DNA of 64,000 bases from Triparma columacea (taxonomy: Eukaryota > Sar > Bolidophyceae > Parmales > Triparmaceae): assembly GCA_030267965.1 (NCBI GenBank), contig BRYA01000190.1, positions 26,834-90,833 on the forward strand. Reading direction: 5' to 3'. Position 1 is the first letter of the stretch. Every line of letters begins with the position of its first letter. Below are positions 31,958-43,887 of this stretch, one piece after another. The position numbers and the translations under genes are program-made. The notes under the pieces are model-generated. The model searched no databases. It was not told the origin of the DNA and saw only the letters and a list, made by a program, of their open reading frames with translations.

Positions 31958-33909
31958 TCACCGCGATCCCCCCATGCTCATTGTCATTGTCATGTCGTTT
32001 AGTTCATTAACGCTGGTGCTCATCTCCATGTCCTCCCCCCACTTGCCTTCCCCCTTCCCCTCCTCCTTCCCCCCGTCCCACCCCCCCTCCTTCCCCTCGT
32101 CCCCCGTCCAGCTCCTGCCCACCTTCTCGTACTCCCTGGGCAGCCCCACGCTGCTCCTGACCATGCTGTCGACCATGGTCTCGCTGAGGTTGTCGTCGTC
32201 CTGGGGTCCCAGCTCACTCCCGAGGAAGCTCCTGACGTTGACGATGCTCGTATCGAGATCACCGTCACAGTGTTCCTTCAGCCACGGCGACTTGACTAGA
32301 ATGTCGCTCCTGATCCTCCTCTTTGGGTCCTTAAGGAGGCACAGCCCAATGATTTCTTGCCACCCCTTTTCCTTCCCCTCGACCTCCCTCCTCCCCCACC
32401 CCCCGTCCTCCTCCCCCATCAAGTTCCCCAGCCCCCCCTCCCAGTCCTCCACGGTGACCACGATCTCGACCTCCGACATGCCCCCGAACGGGTGCGCCCC
32501 TACCGCGCACTCCAAGAACACTAGACCAAGGCTCCAGACGTCACCCTGCATGTCGTACTTGCCGCCACGGAGACGCTCGGGGGACATGTAAAGGGAGGTT
32601 CCGACGTGGGTCGTGTTCATGGCTGTGGTGGACATGGAGAGGGAGCCTCCAGCTGTGGCAGAGAGGGACCTTCCGGAGGCTGTTGCGGGTTGGGGGAGTT
32701 TGGAAAATGTGGGGGAGAGGTGAGAGGGCGCGAAGTGCGTTGAGTGGCGTGCGTGTTCCCACTCACCAATACCAAAGTCGCTAATCTTGACTTCCCCGGC
32801 GCTGTTTATCAGCACATTCGCCGGCTTGACGTCCCTGTGGCTCATCTTATACCAGTGCAGGTAGCTCAGCCCGAAGAGCAGCTGGTACATTATCCCCGCC
32901 AGCGCCGGCCTGGGGAAGAGGAAGTCCCCCCTCCCGGCGTTAGCTCTCCCCCGCAGCCTAGCCTTGATGAGTGACTCGAGGGAGCCACGGTCCATGTACT
33001 CTAGCACGATGCTAACCTCGCCCCGAGCGAAGAACGCGCCCTCGAACTGCACCAGGGACCTGCAGGAGAGGGTCCCGAGGAGGGACACCTCACGGAGGAG
33101 CTGGGTGGACTTGTCGGGGTCGTTGGACTGGACGGACTTCACGGCGTAGAGCTTCCGGGGGGGTGGGGGCAGGGGGACGGGCTGGCCGGGGGGGGGGACG
33201 GGGAAGGGGAGGAGGACGGACTTGTAGACGGTGCTGCATTGGCCCCGGCCGAGAGCGGAGAGGTTGTGAAGGTGGGTAGACCAGGGCTGGGAGGACTTGA
33301 GCTGGAGGGTGGAGGAGAGGGCGGAGGTGGGGGAGGGTGGGCAGGAAGAGGAGGCGGAGGCGTTGGAGTTGGAGTGAATACGGACGTAGTCGGGACCGAT
33401 GGAGAGACCAAGGCCCGGGCTCCTGTAGGTGGTGTCGGAGATGACGTCTCCTGAGGTTGTTCTTCTGGAGTTTGTTTGTGATTCTGTTTGTGGGTTGAAG
33501 TCTATTTGTGCGGACGATGATGTGAGGTGATCGTGTGTAGAGTTAACGTGATGATTGTTGGAATTGTTGTGATTGTTGGGACCGTCGGAAGTGTTGGAAC
33601 TGTATCGTGAACCTGGCTGCAAGTTGGTGGGAGGTGTGAGAAAGAAGTGGTTAAAGAAGTGGTTAAAGAAGTAGACAAATAGAATGGGGTCGAAAACAGG
33701 AGTACAACGAGCTCCATAAAGGCCCCCAATGACCCACAGAGGCCCATAAAGCCCAAACTTACCAAATTCATTGTGATATTGCTCGTCGAGTTCCTCATTT
33801 CTGGAGTACTTGTGTCACTCCTTGCTGTGTTTTTAGTTCCACTGCTAGTAGGGTTAGGTTCTATTACAAAGTCTAAGTTTAGCTGAGGTCTTTTTCTTCG
33901 GAAAGCCAT
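31958..33909 (-). CDS. MAP-kinase-kinase-like (STE7-type) protein kinase
   Basis: Exons 33909-33763, 33616-32767 and 32679-31958 give 572 residues. It is predicted to phosphorylate a MAP kinase on Thr and Tyr. An N-terminal disordered region of about 170 residues, rich in Asn and Ser, precedes the kinase domain: glycine loop LGRGQCSTVYKS, YAVKSV with the catalytic Lys, SHRDVKPANVLI, and DFGIA. Removing the 87-bp intron 32680-32766, which is in frame and has no stop, restores the short MKK-like activation loop ending HVGTSLYMSPERL. A proline-rich insert lies between strands 1 and 3. The C-terminal tail of about 90 residues is acidic, Gly- and Met-rich. Confidence 0.88.
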
Positions 33910-34377
33910 GATATGGGTGTAAATATGGCATATATATGTGTTCCGAGAATTATGGGAGTTTTTTTGAGAGTTTTTGGACTTTTTCTTTGTTTTTTCTCCA
34001 CTCAAGAAGGTCAGACGTTGTTTTTACAGCGGTGTACCTACACAAGACTATTGAAAGCGTTTCTAATTGTGAAATAATTAAAATTCTGCCGTCATATTTG
34101 CACTGTAAGGAGTATAAAAAAGGGTCCTAAAAGGCTTGAGACCATGCTTCGGACTGCTCAAAAACTGCCCCTCTTGCATTTTTGCCTCCCCCCAATTGTG
34201 TCAAATTTGAAAAGTTCGTGCCCATACGCTATTACTTACATTTGATTGGCAGTATTTACGTACAAATATATCCGTAAGACACTTGAATCTAGCTCAACTT
34301 GTCTATTTCAGCCCAAACACACAAGAGCATTCAAACACCCTCGTAACCACTTTGCTTTTCACCCCCAATATATAACC
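33910..34377. promoter_or_regulatory. divergent intergenic region, kinase and telobox-Myb genes
   Basis: These 468 bases separate the two start codons. AGTATAAAAAAGGG near 34112 resembles a TATA box in either direction but is far from both starts. I see no RNA gene or repeat. Confidence 0.35.
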
Positions 34378-37089
34378 ATGGCATCCATAGTAAGGAGCAT
34401 AGGGTCATTGTTTTCGCCCTCTAAGCCCAAAGAGGTACCCAAGGATGACGCATCAGAGGGCACCAAGAAGTACAAGAAGAACAAGAAGGGTATGTCGCAG
34501 GATGTCCCTGCAAGTGTCCTTGAAACCAGCTCTGATGACCCCATCAGCCAGCTAACGCAGGACTCGGACGACGAGGACGACAATATGCCCATCACTCAGG
34601 CCGACGAGACCAGCTCTAAGAAGAGCGGAGGCTCTAAGAAGTCCAGCAAGGTGAGAGTTCAAAAGAGGAGAGGGGGAATGATGATGAGGACGACGATGTG
34701 GTGATATTCATGACGATAGGGTATACCACAGAGAGATTGGATGTCAACGCAATGTGGATGTCAACGCAATGTAGTGACTGACCCCCCCTTCCTCACCCCC
34801 ACCCCAGTCCAAGGCCTCCAAGACCTCCAAGTCTACCAAGTCCAAGAAGGCCGCCCCCAAGAAGCCCACTACCAAGAAACCTGCCACCAAGGCCACCAAG
34901 GCCAAGGCCAAGGCCAAGGTCAAGGCCGAGCCCACCCCCGCCCCCTCTACCAAGACCAAGCCAAAGACGAAGAAGGCCGCCTCCAAGGCAAGTAAGGCCA
35001 AGAAGAAGGCGGAGAAGGAGTCCAAGAAGAAGAAGGAGAAGAAGCCTGTGGCGGGAAAGAAGACGAAGGCCAAGGCCAAGGTGAGAGAGAGGGGGGGGAG
35101 GGGAAGAAACACAAATGAAGAGGAGTTTTAACCTAACACTACATAACTCGCTCGCTGCCCCCTTCAGAGCTCCAAGATGCCCAAACCTAGCGCCAAGGCC
35201 GACACCCGTCCCTGGACCAAGGTCGAGGAGGAGGCCCTCCGCAACGCCGTCACCAAGTACGGCGAGTCCTCCTGGCAGGCCATCGTCAACGACCCAGCCT
35301 ACGCCCACGAGCTTAGGAACAGGTCGAACATCGACTGCAAGGACAAGTGGAGGAACATCAAGAGGGCGGACCAGTACATGGAGATGCCGAGGAGGATGCA
35401 GATGGTCGTGGAGGTGAGAGAAGGAGAAGGGAGATTTTAGAGGAGATGAAAGCACAGAAATTAATAGCTAACGCACTTCCTTCGGTAATCGATTCGCTTC
35501 GCCTCACCCCGCCTCGTCTCGTCTCGCCTCGCCTTTGCTCTTCCCTATCTCCCCAACAGGGACCGAGGGTACTGGGGGGAGGTATCGTGGCCAATGTTAC
35601 CAAGCAGGGTAAGGTCAAGAACATGAGGAAGCAGGTCGGCTCCAAGCGCATCCTCGGAGGAATCGAGGTCGACCTCGTCGACGACGAGGCCGCCGACGAG
35701 GTCGACCCCTACATGGGCACCGTCGTATCCCAGGCTGTCATCGCCCACGCCATCCCCGAGCAGATCACCACCCTCGAAGGAATCACCGGGCAGCTCTCCC
35801 AGCTCACCAACGTCATCGCGGTCGAGGGAATCGTCGAGCAGCTCGAGGCCCTCAAGGAGAGGATGGAGAACGACGCGAGGCAGGCGGAGATCGACCTCAC
35901 CGAGGAAGAGGAGGAGGAGGAGGAGGAGGAGAAGGGGAAGAAAGGAAAGAAGGGGAAGAAGGGAAAGAAGGGCGCCAAGAAGGCCAAGGTCAACAAAAAG
36001 GGCAAGGCAAAGGCCGGCGCCGCCGCCACCAAGGAAGACTGCGTCCCCGGAACCGACCTCGTCCTCAAGGACGGGACCGTCGTCACCGTCAAGAGCTTCT
36101 CGAAGGGCTGGGTCACCCCAGAGGCCGGCGGGAAGAAGATTCGCCTCAAGGGACTCTTCCTTGCCAAGGAGTACGAGGAGGTCGAGGAGGAGGTCGAGGA
36201 GGAGAAGGGGAAGAAAGGAAAGAAGGGGAAGAAGGGCGCCAAGAAGGCCAAGGTCGACAAAAAGGCCAAGGTCGACAAAAAGGGCAAGGCAAAGGCCGGC
36301 GCCGCCGCCACCAAGGAAGACTGCGTCCCCGGAACCGACCTCGTCCTCAAGGACGGGACCGTCGTCACCGTCAAGAGCTTCTCGACGGGCTGGGTCACCT
36401 CGGAGGCCGGCGGGAAGAAGCTTCGCCTCAAGGGACTCTTTGTCGCCAAGGAGTACGAGGAGGTCGAGGAGGAGGCCGAGGAGGAGGCCCCTAAGAAGGG
36501 TAAGAAGGGAGGAAAGAAGGGAGGAAAGAAGGGCAAGAAGGACGCGGCCGTCGTTGAGGAGGCCGCGACAAGGCCAGCTAGGGGAAGCAAGGGCAAGGGC
36601 AAGGGCAAGGGCAAGGACAAGGCCGTAGCCAAGAAGGCACAGCCCAAGAAGAAGCCAGCCCCGACCAAGGCCAAGAAGGCCGCCCCTAAGAAGGCTGCCC
36701 CTAAGAAGGCCGCCCCTAAGAAGGCTGCCCCTAAGAAGGCTGCCCCTAAGAAGGCTGCCCCTAAGAAGGCTGCCCCTAAGAAGGCCGCCCCTAAGAAGGC
36801 TGCCCCCAAGAAGGACAAAACCTATGAGTCCCCCGGGAAGAAGGCCAAGGGCTGGGCCTACGAGGAGGTCGCCTCGAGTCCGGACGAGTACGAGGTCCTC
36901 GCGCCCAAGCGCTCACGCACCAACACTTTCCCCGACCTCCCGGCGAGGAAGAGGGTGCAGAGCTCACCAGCGAGGATGGAGAACAAGAAGAAGGGGGGGG
37001 CAGCCAAGAAGACAAAGGCAGCCGCACCAGCCAAAAAGGCACAGAAGAGCAAGAAGAAAAAGGCTGGAGGCAAGAAGGGAAGGAAGTGA
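34378..37089 (+). CDS. telobox Myb protein with histone-H1-like repetitive tail
   Basis: Exons 34378-34650, 34808-35080, 35168-35413 and 35560-37089 give 773 residues. Exon 3 codes a single Myb/SANT domain (about residues 193-250): RPWTKVEEEALRNAVTKYG, SSWQAIVND and IDCKDKWRNIKRA. The last motif is close to the telobox LKDKWRN of telomere-repeat-binding proteins, so binding to telomeric or related repeats is inferred. Exon 2 is a Lys/Ala/Thr-rich H1-like stretch. Exon 4 carries a helical region, an acidic run, two copies of a 60-residue module (DLVLKDGTVVTVKSFS), a KKAAP repeat of nine units, and a final Lys-rich end. The chromatin role is an inference from charge and repeats. Confidence 0.8.
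36001..36475 (+). repeat. recent in-frame duplication inside the telobox-Myb gene
   Basis: Bases 36001-36190 and 36283-36475 are almost identical at DNA level, including synonymous sites, with only about ten differences. Each codes a KGKAKAGAAATKEDCVPGTD module ending in an acidic EEVEEE run. The spacing of 282 bases keeps reading frame. Confidence 0.92.
36673..36807 (+). repeat. 15-bp tandem repeat (KKAAP x9)
   Basis: Nine copies of AAGAAGGCYGCCCCT, differing only at Y and once at the last codon, code the KKAAP array in the H1-like tail. Confidence 0.95.
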
Positions 37090-37185
37090 AGGGGGTAAAG
37101 TAAGGGGGAAGGGGAGGGCGGGGGGAGATTTAAGGTTTTCCTAGTTTAAGAAAAGCACGGTGAAATAGCAAAACAAACAAAGTTT

Positions 37186-38183
37186 CTATTTCTTGCCCTT
37201 GATCGGATGAGGCGTATGCACGTACTGGGAGTACTCGGGCTGGTAGTGCCTCCTATCCAGAGAGTCCCCAGCGTTGCTCTCCTCCCTACCCAAGCTCCCG
37301 AGGTCCTCCAGATGGAAGGCCCTGGGGTCACCGTCGAAGTTTTGGGAGAAAGTGAACGAACGGTCGTTGGGGTTCCTGTGGGTGTTCGAGGGGGGAGGGG
37401 GAAGGGGGGGGGGATCAGCGAGGTACCTAAACCTAGAGTAGTGCGCAGGCTAATCAAAACTCACCGATACTCCCCAATTTCTCGGAGCGACGACACGTCG
37501 TTCGCACCCAAAGCCGTGATGTTCCTCCTGCTGTAGAGGTAGATCGGGACCCCCCTGTGCTTTGTCTCCCACTGATGGAGCCACCCAACCAACACCCCCC
37601 CCACTACTACCACCGGCGTGTATGGGTCCAGGGAGCTGTCGAGCTTGTCCCGAAGCTCCGACATTCCCTCCTGCTCGGCGTGACAAATGACCGCAGTTGC
37701 CTCCCCCAAATCTCCCTCCATGATATCCTCGACAAGGCGGTATTCTACTTTATCTGGTACCTCTTGCTCATTAGCTCGCTTGTCGCAGCGGTACTCGAGG
37801 TCAGGATCCACGTCGTAGCCGATGCAGTGGCAGCCTGTTTTGCAGGCGGCCTCAATCATCCAGCGGCCGTCGCCGCAGGAGAGGTGAACGAGGGTGTCCA
37901 TCTTGGTGAGGCCAAGTTGGTCAAACACCTTGTTAAGGACAACCATCCAGGAAAGGGAAAACAGGTTCGTTCGGAGAGACACATCCTGGGGCGTTATGAA
38001 GGAGCTATCATGGTGTTTTGGGAATCTGTAAGAGTCGACGATCGTCTGTGAGTCGACCTCCTCCTGGTCGAGAAAGTATGTTTCCCGAGGCTTTGTAGTT
38101 TTTTCATGGAGAGAATCGAACCGGGCAAGCGCAGCGTCGAAGTCAGCCTCGGACTTGGCAAAGTCCAACTCGTTGGACGTCAT
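37186..38183 (-). CDS. SAM-dependent methyltransferase of unknown target
   Basis: Exons 38183-37465 and 37375-37186 join in phase 2 to give 302 residues. A Rossmann-type methyltransferase fold is indicated by motif I, LVHLSCGDGRWMIEAA, followed by GCHCIGYDVDPDLEYRCD, where the Asp would hold the ribose, and EDIMEGDLGEATAVICH. The N-terminal 85 residues are charged, with TYFLDQEEVD. The C-terminus is polar and ends HPIKGKK. I cannot assign a subfamily; the DGRW motif recalls lysine methyltransferases of the FAM173 type, but this is weak. It follows the coiled-coil gene on the same strand, 240 bp away. Confidence 0.65.
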
Positions 38184-38423
38184 TTTTCACCCGAGGTCCC
38201 CGAGGAGGTGGAGCCTTAGAATCTGTTTTAACAGACTCAAATTGGGAGCAAATTCGACTTTTTTGAGAGAGAAAATGGGATGACAGCGAAATAATGAAAA
38301 GCGCCGAATGGGATCTTGGTACAACATCATCGTCCGGATCGTAATTAATTATCTCGTAGGTAACGACCTTTTATAGAACAAACTTATTTTATTGAACAAA
38401 CTATTGAACTCGCCAACAATCTG

Positions 38424-41400
38424 CTAACCCTTTTTCTTGCCGATCTTCTTCTTGACTCCTTTCCCACTAACACCACCGTCGCCATCGCTCCTTGCCTCGC
38501 TTTCAGCCCTGAGCCTCACATTTTCGCTAACCTTCTCGTCGAGCTGTTCATGAGTCCTGTTGAGCTCCGCCTTGACCGTCTCGATCACTTCCTTGTCGAC
38601 CGCTCGACCTTGCTTCTGCTCCACGTACTGGCCTTGCAGCTTGGCGTACTTTTCCAGAACCGTGGTGTGCATCTTTTTCTCTTGGAGGAGATCTTCCTTC
38701 AGAGACTCAAACTTGGAATTTGGTACACTCTCTAGGACCTCCTTCGCCAAGCCCTCTGACCTATTTTGAAGCTCTACGTTGGTCTCATTAGCGGACTTTA
38801 GGTTGGCCTTGAGCTGGACATTCATTTGCCTCAGCTGAAAGACTTCGTCCCTCTTGTGCATCCTCTCCGCCTTGTCCCTCCCCTCCCTAATTTCCATCTC
38901 CTTCACCCTCCTTGCGAGGATCCCCATACCCCTCCTCACGCCGCCGACAAGTTCCCTCCCCTTGCCCCCGCTCGCCCTCCCCCCCTTCCTAATCCATTCC
39001 ATTAGACCTCTGTTAAGGTCATGTATGAGGTGCCCTCCGTCTCCCCACCCACTCCCCTTCATCCATCCCACGACGTTGGGGGTATCAGAACTTTGCACTA
39101 CCATGGCGGCTACGACGGCCTCTAAATCCCTTTCCCCCCCGTTGCCCTCGACAGTTGGCAGGCGCTCACCCAAGTTATTGAGATCAGATTCCACGTGCTT
39201 TTCCTCGAGCAGCCCGTTGAAATTCGTGTTGGTGTTGGCCCTCCTTCGTTTTCCTCCGGTATAAATGGCGCTGGCGTGATGTGGTGTCGAATGCGGTGTG
39301 AAAAACCCGCCCTGGCTTGGCGTTGACAGGGTGGAGTGCGTAGGGGAGGCAGGACTCGGGAGCATTTCGATCTTCCTCCTACAATAATGAGCGAAGTGAT
39401 GAGCGAGGGGCTTAGCTAATCGCATTAAGTGGCTCGTTTCCTTCGCTCGTCGCTTTGTTCCCTTGCTCTGACTCACCTCCCCTCGTACCCTAACTTTCGC
39501 AGCCTGTTTGCAGCCAGGACACAGACGACAACACCACGGAACGTAGTCCTCTTTAAATTCTGCACGGACGTTCGCTTATCTGCTCCGCGCTGCACGTCCG
39601 AGGCGTCGGCAAGCTCGATCAAGCTGCGCTCCCAGGCCCAGCTGTCCTTCACCATGCCCCAGAGGATTTGCTTCTCGCATCTGAGCTCACTTACCCTTCT
39701 CATGCAGGGCAGGAGGCAACGGACGAGCAACCTTAGAGCTCCGAGGACCCTCTCCTTCTCTTCAGTGTGCCCCTCATGCGAGGCTGTAAAGGTCCTGTTC
39801 TGGTCCCTGTACGATTCGAGGCTCCTCCTCAGGTTCCCAATCTCGTCCCTCATCGCCCTGCACTCCTTCCTCTTGTCATCCAGCTGCCACGAGTAGGGGG
39901 AGGTTAGTGACATGTAGCCGTGCATCGTCTATTCTAGTTCATTCTCACCTCTCTCTCGACCCCCCTTATCCTCTCCCCCGCTATCCTCCCCTGGGCCTCC
40001 TCCGCTGCCGTTACTTGAACGATGCAGTCAGCCCTGAGCTTCTCGATCTCATTGGCTCTGGCCGCTCTTTCCCGCTCCACCAATTCCTGAATCGAAGACA
40101 ACCTTGACTTCGCCTCTGCCAAATCCCGCTCGCTCTTCTCGCCTCTCTCCTTGAAACCCGCGAGCTCCCTAAGGTTTTCGTCACCCTGGGTCTTCCACAT
40201 CCGAAGTGTGTTGCCGAGCTCAATGATTTCATTCGACAGCCCCTTGATTCCGTTCTCCAGCCTCCGAGCACCTTCCTCCGGGTCTTCAACTGTCGGGACG
40301 ACGGAGCTGGTCGGAGCCCTGGACCTCGTCCTCGCCCTGTCTCCTCCCCCCTTCTCCATTCCCTCAGGCCTGTTGTCCTCAACGGCGTAGCTCAGGTCCT
40401 GCTTTAGGTCATACATGTTCAGCACTGCTCCATCGAGCGCCGACGCGAGGGTCTTTGAGGTTCTCGCCGCGTCACCGCATTTGGCTTCAGACACGCGCCT
40501 CGCCTCTCTTTCTTTCTCCAAGTTCTCCCTGACGTCCTTCTCCCTCTCTTCTATCTTCTTCACCTTTTCCTTGTAAGTTTCAATCTCCCCCCTCATCTCT
40601 TGAAGCGCATCAGCCATCCTGAGTCCCTCCCCCGCAGCCTCCTCAAGGCACCCAAGGTACTCCAGCGCTAGGTTCCACCCGAGGTCGTTCGTATAAGCCT
40701 TTGAGGATGAGCCCGACGACAGCAATTCATTGGATTCCTCCTCTACCTCGTGCGCAAGAGAATCCAAGGCCGACCTCAAAAGGTTGGCAGCGTTCTGAGG
40801 GGAGAGGTTAGTTGGTTATACATTGACAGTAATAGGGGCGCTCAGCTCACCTTTCCATTGCCTTGGGATTTGCCACCTTCGCCGTTGTTTGTAGCCTGTC
40901 CGTTGCCCCTCCCGATCTTACCAAGGCCCTTTATGATCTTGCCGTTCAGGGAGGTAATCTTCTTGGCCCTTTTCTCCGTCCTCCTTTCCCACTCCTTCCT
41001 TTTCTCTCTCTTCTCCTCCTCCCTCTTCTCCGCCCTCTTCCCGTTGGCTGCCACCTCCTTGAGGTCCTCGATCCCCTTCTCCAGCACCTTGATCCTACGG
41101 CGAGCGTACATAATTGTGAAAAGGGCCGCGTTAGGCGATAGTGGTGACGTTTACAATCGAAGGTATGGGATGGGATCGTGGCACGACTCATCAGCAAACT
41201 CGTTTAGCGTACTTAAACCTCTCGTCCCCTCTCACCTCTTATCTTTGACCTTAATAATCTCCCCATGCCTCGCCTCGAACTCTCTCAAATTATATGCCAC
41301 CTCGGAGGCGTCCCCCAGAGTCTTGATCAGTGGCCTTATAGATTCTTTCCACATCTTACGCAAAGTCTTGCCCCTTGGGACATTCTCCATGAGCTGTGAC

Positions 41401-43304
41401 GGCAAGGAGCGAATAGGGTTGGCGGATGTAACGGGCGATTGTAGGAGAAGGCTCAATTAATATTATCTCACCTCCTCGAGCTCCTCCCTCCCAAGGGGTT
41501 TCTCTAGTACGATCTCCTCTGGATCATTCTTTTCCTCGTCCTCTTGCACCGATCCCCTCCTCTTCAGCTCTCCGTCGTTCTCCTTCGCCTTGCCACCATT
41601 TCCCCGTCTCCCCCTCATGACGCCCTCCACACACTTCTTGACCTTCCCTTCGAATGCCTTCACCTCCTCCTTTATCGCCCCCAACTCCTCCCTATTCTTG
41701 TCCCCCTCAATCCTCGCTCTCTTCTCCTCCTCCTCCCTCCTCTCGAGCTCCTTCTTCATCTCCTTTACCCTTTCCTTCAATTCCAGCGCATCTTTCTTGC
41801 TCGTCATACTCTTCGTCCTCTCCCTAAGCTTATCATTGCTGTCAACAGGGAGGAGCAAAGGGACAACCGAATGGGTTGCGTTAGTTCTTAATATTGATTT
41901 AATTCGACCAAGGGCCTCGTAGGTGCCTCCTCCCCCCTCCCCTTACCTCTCCTTGACCCCCTCGACCTCTCTCTTTAGCACGTCCCTCTCTTCCTTCAGC
42001 CCCCCCATGCTACTCTTCCAGGCCTTGAGCTCCCTGACCTCCCCCGAAAGCTCCTCATTCATCTCCTGCATTTTCTTAAGCTTGGCCTTCATACCCTTGG
42101 AGCCGTCGACTACACCGCGCATCTTCTCCATCTCAACTACCATACCGTGGGCGCGCTCTTTAAGCTCACCGTTCTCGCCATTCACGGCGTCCAACACATT
42201 CTTCATTTTTGAAACCCCTTCCTCGAGAATTTTCTGCGGGGCGGCGTTAGTTTTGGTAGATGTGGTTGCATTCTTTTACATTCTTCGCCATACTAACCTT
42301 CTCTTTAGCCATCTCCTCCACGCCACTGCATTTATTTCTGAGTTCACCAATCAGCACGTTCATACCCTCCATCGCTGCCTTGGCCCTCCTCTGTTCCCCC
42401 TCTCTGACGTATTCCTGCTCCTTCACGATGTGGCCTAGTTCGAGGCACTTGCGCTCGGACTCTTGGAGAGCGGCCTTCACACGGTCGAGCTCAAGGTTAT
42501 GAGTCTGAATTTTCCCCTCCGCAGAGCTGGGAGAGGAGTAGGGAAGCGAAGGAGCGGAAAGGGACGGGGTTTTAGCTGGACGTGCCAAGAGGAGAGGAAG
42601 CACCGTAGGCTCTACTCCGCTTATTCTCACCTCAGCGCGCCCTTGACGTCCCTGAGGGTGTCCTCCATTCTCCTACCGTTCTCCTTCCTCTCCTCCACCT
42701 CCCTCTCCAGCCCGTCCCTCTCCCCCTTTACGAGCTCGTATTTACTCATCAACCGACGGCGCTCGCCGTTCAACTTCACGACGCTGTCACCAAGCCTGCG
42801 GTTGTCTGAGGAAAGGTGAGAGAGGTGAGCGGAGGAGGTCTTGAGCTGGGATTTTACCAGGTTTATATTGGCAAGATGACGAGACATTGAGGGCGCGCTT
42901 GTTGCTTGATTTGAGAAGACACCGTCGATGCCATCAAAGCCAGACCACTCCATGGAGTTGTTGGAAGGCGACGTGGGGTCAGGGACAGTGGAAGAGTAAT
43001 GGTCCTGTGTCATGGAGGGTTTGGAGGAGGGTGGGGGGTGTGCCGTGTTGTCACGGTCCCTATTCTCCTCATCATCATCACTATCATCGTCGAGAGGGTG
43101 GGCGTTCCACCTCCCATTATCGTCGTTCATCCTTCTTGAGGGGCTGTCAACATCCCTCTGGTCGAGGACATCAAAGGCAACCTTCAAATCATCCATATCC
43201 AAGCCGACAGTTTCACGGGAGGAGGACGAGGGGCGAAAACCGCGATTGCGGGCAGGAGAGGAGAGGCTATCCATCTCGCGGAGGACCGTGTGAGAGATAT
43301 CCAT
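38424..43304 (-). CDS. long coiled-coil protein, nine exons, function unknown
   Basis: Nine exons join with matching phases: 43304-42631, 42526-42298, 42233-41947, 41838-41472, 41393-41236, 41094-40851, 40794-39949, 39883-39477 and 39378-38424, giving 1388 residues. The first 140 residues are disordered and acidic (DDDSDDDEENRD). Most of the rest is heptad-type coiled coil rich in Glu, Lys and Arg, with breaks near residues 520-580 (basic KRAEKREEEKREKRK) and 1070-1150. The end is Lys-rich (KGVKKKIGKKKG). No enzyme, membrane or known family domain is visible. Neighbours with centriolar roles would fit a cytoskeletal or centrosomal scaffold, but that is inference. All exon joins were derived from GTGAG or GTAAG donors and CAG or TAG acceptors. 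Confidence 0.82.
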
Positions 43305-43887
43305 CTTGGGGAAGATTCGAGAGGAATGGGAGAGGCGAGTATTGAGGAATAGGGAGCAGTGGGAAGGGTGATAGTGGAAGTAATGGAGATATTCGGGGTG
43401 AAGAGGTGGAGAGGAGTAGAATTTAGTAGATTATCGGCAGTTTGATGGGTTTGTCTTGGGAAACCGTAATATGTTCGAATTTACCAGGGTAGGCATTGGA
43501 CAATTTTTGGTCGTCAACATTGAGTGGACGCATAGGCTGTCCGCGCAGTCATTTGGTTGCGGGGACCAACTCGAAAAACTATAAAGTTATCATCGTCCCC
43601 CTTCAAAGAATTTAGCGATCAAAGGAAATCGGGCTGGTTGAGGCGATGCGCCTGCCTGGAAATATCGAAAAATATCCACATTCCACACTTAAATCACACA
43701 ACTACGCTCTTTTACTCATCACAGGTCTACATCTAACGATTGTGACATCCAAGCTGACATAAACCTGTCACAAAGGACCAAACAGAGCAAGAAATCAACA
43801 CTCCCACCAGCAGCCCTCTCCACCGCTTGGCAATTTGAGGTCAATTTCAGGTCATTTTCAGGTCAATTTCACCCTCCCCATATCTCA
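43305..43887. promoter_or_regulatory. divergent intergenic region, coiled-coil and Nudix genes
   Basis: About 583 bases lie between the opposite starts. Near 43829-43871 the element TTTCAGGTCA is repeated about three times at 13-bp spacing, 20-60 bp upstream of the Nudix ATG. Nothing else stands out. Confidence 0.4.

Noticed and set aside
32680..32766. In-frame reading of an extra 29 residues after the kinase DFG motif
   Set aside because: The stretch has a GTGAG donor and CAG acceptor, and removing it restores a normal activation loop length.
35709..36818. Long minus-strand frame with repeats of GAAFLGAAFL type
   Set aside because: It is the antisense shadow of the KKAAP repeat in the telobox-Myb gene.
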